Positions 5,520 to 8,709 of a stretch of DNA of 8,709 nt are shown piece by piece (the first letter of the stretch is position 1; each line of letters begins with the position of its first letter). The stretch comes from Pseudomonadota bacterium (GTDB taxonomy: Bacteria > Pseudomonadota > Alphaproteobacteria > Rhodobacterales > Rhodobacteraceae). The stretch covers positions 1 to 8,709 of the forward strand of contig JAKAJW010000437.1 in the NCBI GenBank assembly GCA_021813645.1, given 5' to 3'. Made by a program: the position numbers and the translations under genes. A model generated the notes under the pieces. That model did not search any database. It had not been told where the DNA came from and saw nothing but the letters and a program-made list of their open reading frames with translations.

Positions 5520-6608
5520 GTGGGACTGCCCGTCAGAGAGCAGGCGAAATACTGGGGTGCGGCAGCCGCCCTGTTCCTGCTCGCGCTGTGGTTTCTCGGC
5601 GGGGTCATGCTGCCTTTCCTGATCGGCGGCGCCATCGCCTATTTCCTCGACCCCGTCGCCGACCGGCTGGAGCGGCTCGGCCTGTCACGCGCCGCGGCGA
5701 CCGCGGTCATCTCGGTGATGGCGGTGCTGTTCTTCATCCTGCTCGCGCTGCTCGTCATCCCGACGCTGACCCAGCAGGCGCTGGCGCTCATCAACGCCGC
5801 GCCGACGATCTTCGCGCAGCTGCAGACTTTCCTGGCAGACCGCTTCCCGCAAGTGCTCGACAAGACGAGCGTGATCCACCAGACGCTGATCTCGATCGGC
5901 GACACGATCAAGGCACAGGGCGCGGATCTCGCCAACCGGGTGATCTCCTCGGCGCTTTCGGTGATCAACGCCGCGCTGTTCATCATCGTCGTGCCGGTGG
6001 TCGCCTTCTACCTGCTGCTCGACTGGGACCGGATGATCGCCCATATCGACGAGTGGCTGCCGCGCGACTACCGCGACACGATCCGCACCCTGGGCCGCGA
6101 GATCGACGCGGTCCTGGCCGGCTTCGTGCGCGGACAGTTGACAGTCTGCGCCGTGCTCGGCACCTATTACGCCGTGGCGCTGATGATTGTCGGGCTGCAA
6201 TTCGGCCTCGTGGTCGGGGCGTTCGCCGGGCTGATCACCTTCATCCCCTATCTCGGCTCGATGACCGGCCTCGCCCTTGGCCTGGGGCTGGCGCTGTTCC
6301 AGTTCTGGGGCGCGCCCGGCATGATCGTCGCCGTGGTGGCGATCTTTCTGATCGGCCAGTTCGTCGAGGGCAACATCCTCTCGCCGGCCTTGGTCGGCCA
6401 TTCGGTCGGGCTGCATCCGGTCTGGCTGCTGTTCGCGCTCTCCGCCTTCGGCGCGATCTTCGGCTTCGTCGGCCTGCTGGTCGCGGTGCCGATCGCCGCC
6501 ACCATCGGCGTGCTCGCTCGGTTCGGGGTCAAGCAATATCTTGAAAGCCCGCTCTACAAGGGCACCGCCGGCACCGGCCCCGGCCAGCATCCGGGCGGCG
6601 GAGCCTGA
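5520..6608 (+). CDS. AI-2E family (PerM-like) membrane permease
   Basis: This is an integral inner-membrane protein of the AI-2 exporter family (formerly UPF0118), whose members include TqsA, PerM and some Na+/H+ antiporters. The actual substrate cannot be told from the sequence. The 362-residue length is typical. Hydrophobic segments lie at about 12-42, 60-82, 148-168, 207-224, 226-242, 248-262, 266-281 and 300-333, with a soluble loop at about 85-147. Family landmarks are YFLDP (41-45), GFVRGQ (201-206), TFIPYLGS (240-247) and the block QFVEGNILSPALVGHSVGLH (280-299). Translation starts with GTG, supported by AGAGGA seven bases upstream. A glycine-rich tail ends one base before the hdaA ATG (TGAGATG), so the two genes are probably translated together. 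I know this permease-hdaA-ppk order from Rhodobacterales, but no functional link is established. Confidence 0.93.
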   Translation: MGLPVREQAKYWGAAAALFLLALWFLGGVMLPFLIGGAIAYFLDPVADRLERLGLSRAAATAVISVMAVLFFILLALLVIPTLTQQALALINAAPTIFAQLQTFLADRFPQVLDKTSVIHQTLISIGDTIKAQGADLANRVISSALSVINAALFIIVVPVVAFYLLLDWDRMIAHIDEWLPRDYRDTIRTLGREIDAVLAGFVRGQLTVCAVLGTYYAVALMIVGLQFGLVVGAFAGLITFIPYLGSMTGLALGLGLALFQFWGAPGMIVAVVAIFLIGQFVEGNILSPALVGHSVGLHPVWLLFALSAFGAIFGFVGLLVAVPIAATIGVLARFGVKQYLESPLYKGTAGTGPGQHPGGGA

Positions 6609-6609
6609 G

Positions 6610-7302
6610 ATGCCACGCCAGGTTCCGCTGCCCCTGCCCCGCGCCAAGGCGGAGGCGTTCTCCCGCGACGATTTCTTCGCCACCGCCGCCAATGCCACCG
6701 CGCTGGCCGCGATCGAGGGCTGGCGCGACTGGCCGGAAGGAAAGCTGGTGCTGGTCGGCCCACCGGGTGCCGGCAAGAGCCACCTCACCCGCATCTGGGC
6801 CGAAGCCGCCGGCGCCACATTGCTGCCGGCCGACCGCCTGGCCGAGACCGACCTTCCCGCGCTCGCGGCACAAGGCGCGGTAGCGCTCGACGACGCGGCC
6901 GCGATCGCCGGCCAGCCCGCGACGGAACGCGCGCTGTTCCACCTGCACAACCTGCTCACCGCCAGCCGCGGCCGGCTGCTGCTCACGGCCGCAAGCGCGC
7001 CGATGCTTTGGCCGGTGAAGCTGCCCGATCTGGCCAGCCGGCTCCAGGCGATCCCGCTCGCGCGGCTCGAGGCGCCCGACGAGGCACTGCTGTCCGCCGT
7101 GCTGGTCAAGCTCTTCGCCGACCGCCAACTGGCCGTGGCCCCCGCGGTGATCGCCTATCTGGCGCTGCGCCTGCCGCGCTCGCTGGCCGCCGCGCGCAGC
7201 CTGGTGGCCGCGCTCGACGCCGAGGCGCTGGCCTCGCGACGCGAGATCAACCGTGCCTTGGCGGCCGAGGTGCTGGACAGCCTTCCCGAAGCGGGCCAAT
7301 AA
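6610..7302 (+). CDS. hdaA: HdaA, DnaA-related regulator of replication initiation
   Basis: Hda/HdaA proteins bind the DNA polymerase sliding clamp and stimulate ATP hydrolysis by DnaA, which prevents re-initiation of replication. The 230-residue product is a single AAA+ module related to DnaA domain III, without the DnaA DNA-binding domain. Near the N-terminus QVPLPLP (4-10) fits the clamp-binding motif of Hda (QLSLPL in E. coli). Walker A is GPPGAGKS at 50-57. Walker B is VALDD at 91-95, with no following glutamate. Sensor 1 lies around LLLTAASAP (123-131), a box VII-type arginine is in LASRL (R144), and a sensor 2-like arginine is in LRLPRSLAAARSL (R190). The ATG at 6610 has GGAG six bases upstream and lies one base after the permease stop. 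An upstream ATG at 6541 in the same frame lies within the permease gene and is less likely. The name follows Caulobacter usage. Confidence 0.9.
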   Translation: MPRQVPLPLPRAKAEAFSRDDFFATAANATALAAIEGWRDWPEGKLVLVGPPGAGKSHLTRIWAEAAGATLLPADRLAETDLPALAAQGAVALDDAAAIAGQPATERALFHLHNLLTASRGRLLLTAASAPMLWPVKLPDLASRLQAIPLARLEAPDEALLSAVLVKLFADRQLAVAPAVIAYLALRLPRSLAAARSLVAALDAEALASRREINRALAAEVLDSLPEAGQ

Positions 7303-7336
7303 TCGCGTGCCCCGCCGGACCAGCGCACAAAGCGAT

Positions 7337-8709
7337 ATGAACGAAGCCGATTTTCTCAAAGCCCCGTTTCCCCCGCCGCTGACGCTCGCCGCCGAGGCGA
7401 CCGCCGGGCCGAAGCGCTACTTCAACCGCGAGCTGTCCTGGCTCGCCTTCAACTGGCGGGTGGTCGACGAGGCGCGCAACCCGCGCGTGCCGCTGCTGGA
7501 ACGGGTCCGCTTTCTGTCGATCTCCGCCACCAACCTCGACGAGTTCTACACCGTGCGCGTCGCCGGCCTGCGCGAACTGGCCCGCGCCGGCAACACGCCA
7601 AGCTCCACCGACGGGCTTACCCCACGGGCGCAGCTCGACCTGATCGACCGCGACGCGCGCCGGCTGCTGCAGTCCCAGCAGGCGATCTGGAACAAGCTGA
7701 AGCGGGAAATGGAAGAGGCCGGCATCACCCTGCTGACCCCCTCCAAGCTCACCCGCCGCGATCACAGCTTCCTGGAAAACTACTTCCTGAACCAGGTCTT
7801 CCCGGTGCTCTCGCCGCTCGCCATCGACCCGGCGCACCCGTTCCCGTTCATCCCGAACACCGGCTTCTGCCTGGCCTTGCAGCTCGAACGCAGCTCGGAT
7901 CGCCGCGCGCTTCAGGCGCTGCTGCCGATCCCGGCGCAGGTGCCACGCTTCATCGCCCTGCCGGCAGCCGCGGGCGAGCACCGCTTTCTGCCGCTCGAAG
8001 AGCTGTTGATCCTGCACCTGTCGTCGCTCTTCCCGGGGTACCGGGACGCCGGCCACTGCGCCTTCCGCGTGCTGCGCGACAGCGACCTGGAAGTGGAGGA
8101 CGAGGCAGAAGACCTGGTGCGCGAATTCGAGGTGGCGCTGAAACGCCGGCGGCGCGGCGAGGTGATCCGCATGACCATCACTGCCGGCGCCCCGGAAGAT
8201 CTGCGCCGCGTCGTGATGGCCGAGCTGGGCGTGACCCCGGAAGAGGTGATCGAGATTCGCGGCCTGATCGGGGTGGCGGATTTGAAGGAGCTCGTGCTCG
8301 ACGCGCGCCGCGACCTGCTTTGGCCGGGATTCACCCCGCGCGTGCCCGAACGCGTGCAGGATCACGAGGGCAACATGTTCGCGGCGATCCGGCAAAAGGA
8401 CATGCTGCTGCATCACCCCTACGAGACCTTCGACATGGTCGTTCGCTTCCTCGACCAAGCGGCGAAGGACCCGAATGTGCTGGCGATCAAGCAGACGCTC
8501 TACCGCACCTCCTGGGACAGCCCGATCGTCTCGGCGCTTTGCGAAGCGGCCGAGGCCGGCAAGTCGGTCACCGCGCTCGTCGAGTTGAAGGCCCGCTTCG
8601 ACGAAGCCGCCAACATCCGGCAGTCGCGCCGGCTGGAGCGTGCCGGGGCGCATGTGGTCTACGGCTTCCTGCACCTGAAGACCCATGCCAAGATCTCCAC
8701 CGTCGTCCG
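7337..8709 (+). CDS. ppk1: Polyphosphate kinase 1, N-terminal part
   Basis: Ppk1 reversibly makes inorganic polyphosphate from ATP, using a phosphohistidine intermediate at the inner face of the membrane. The window holds 457 codons; the full enzyme is about 700 residues, so the final third is off the right edge. The N domain begins with RYFNRELSWLAFNWRVV (27-43). SATNLDEFYTVRV (63-75) contains N66, matching the ATP-contacting Asn45 of E. coli. DPAHPFPFIPNTGF is a family block in the head domain. R390 (TLYRTS) and R420 (ELKARFDEA) match Arg375 and Arg405, and H450 (KTHAK) matches the autophosphorylated His435; all three keep a constant offset of 15, so the core is intact. I chose the ATG at 7337. 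An in-frame GTG at 7307 would add ten residues, and neither has a strong ribosome site. It lies 34 bases after hdaA, so co-transcription is likely. Confidence 0.96.
   Translation, partial: MNEADFLKAPFPPPLTLAAEATAGPKRYFNRELSWLAFNWRVVDEARNPRVPLLERVRFLSISATNLDEFYTVRVAGLRELARAGNTPSSTDGLTPRAQLDLIDRDARRLLQSQQAIWNKLKREMEEAGITLLTPSKLTRRDHSFLENYFLNQVFPVLSPLAIDPAHPFPFIPNTGFCLALQLERSSDRRALQALLPIPAQVPRFIALPAAAGEHRFLPLEELLILHLSSLFPGYRDAGHCAFRVLRDSDLEVEDEAEDLVREFEVALKRRRRGEVIRMTITAGAPEDLRRVVMAELGVTPEEVIEIRGLIGVADLKELVLDARRDLLWPGFTPRVPERVQDHEGNMFAAIRQKDMLLHHPYETFDMVVRFLDQAAKDPNVLAIKQTLYRTSWDSPIVSALCEAAEAGKSVTALVELKARFDEAANIRQSRRLERAGAHVVYGFLHLKTHAKISTVV

Noticed and set aside
5685..7109. Minus-strand open frame of 474 codons opposite the permease and hdaA
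   Set aside because: Repetitive Arg/Asp/His-rich translation spanning two confirmed genes; shadow.
7307..7336. GTG start for ppk1 ten codons upstream
   Set aside because: In frame but without a ribosome site. The N-terminus from 7337 (MNEADFLKAP) resembles related Ppk1 proteins as I recall them.
7247..8686. Minus-strand open frame of 479 codons opposite ppk1
   Set aside because: Overlies the conserved ppk1 frame with its catalytic residues intact; shadow.

Overview
The window is a GC-rich, tightly packed stretch of what looks like an alphaproteobacterial chromosome, most likely of the Rhodobacterales/Rhodobacteraceae type. This rests on protein style and gene order: a short prolyl-tRNA synthetase without the large editing insertion, a LolC-type permease followed by LolD, and an AI-2E-family permease, HdaA and Ppk1 in a row. 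Taxonomy is an inference from recall; no search was run.

Left part (1-3948). On the minus strand, in order of transcription, lie proS (prolyl-tRNA synthetase), a MarR-family repressor gene, lolC (lipoprotein-releasing permease) and the start of lolD (its ATPase), which runs off the left edge. lolC and lolD overlap by 8 bp. Between proS and lolC sits a small divergent pair: the minus-strand marR and a plus-strand gene for an antibiotic-biosynthesis-monooxygenase (ABM) fold protein. Their shared start region holds two palindromic sites with the same TGACAGC/GCTGTCA arms, placed over a recognisable promoter. This is a self-contained, probably ligand-responsive repressor and target-gene cassette set into a housekeeping neighbourhood. 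The ABM and proS reading frames overlap tail to tail by 16 bp.

Middle part (3949-5519). A stand-alone plus-strand gene encodes a membrane-anchored pentapeptide-repeat protein of about 453 residues. Its base and codon use is visibly more mixed than its neighbours, which suggests an accessory or transferred gene. The spacer before it carries a perfect 9-bp-arm inverted repeat over the -35 of a possible proS promoter. The spacer after it carries a hairpin.

Right part (5520-8709). Three plus-strand genes are packed closely: an AI-2E-family (PerM-like) permease, hdaA (a DnaA-related regulator of replication initiation, starting 1 nt after the permease stop), and ppk1 (polyphosphate kinase), which runs off the right edge just past its catalytic histidine.

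There is no tRNA, rRNA, CRISPR array or insertion sequence, and no gene-free stretch over 300 bases. I see no clear evidence of a wholly new system. The two parts most worth a second look are the marR/ABM operator cassette and the pentapeptide-repeat membrane protein.
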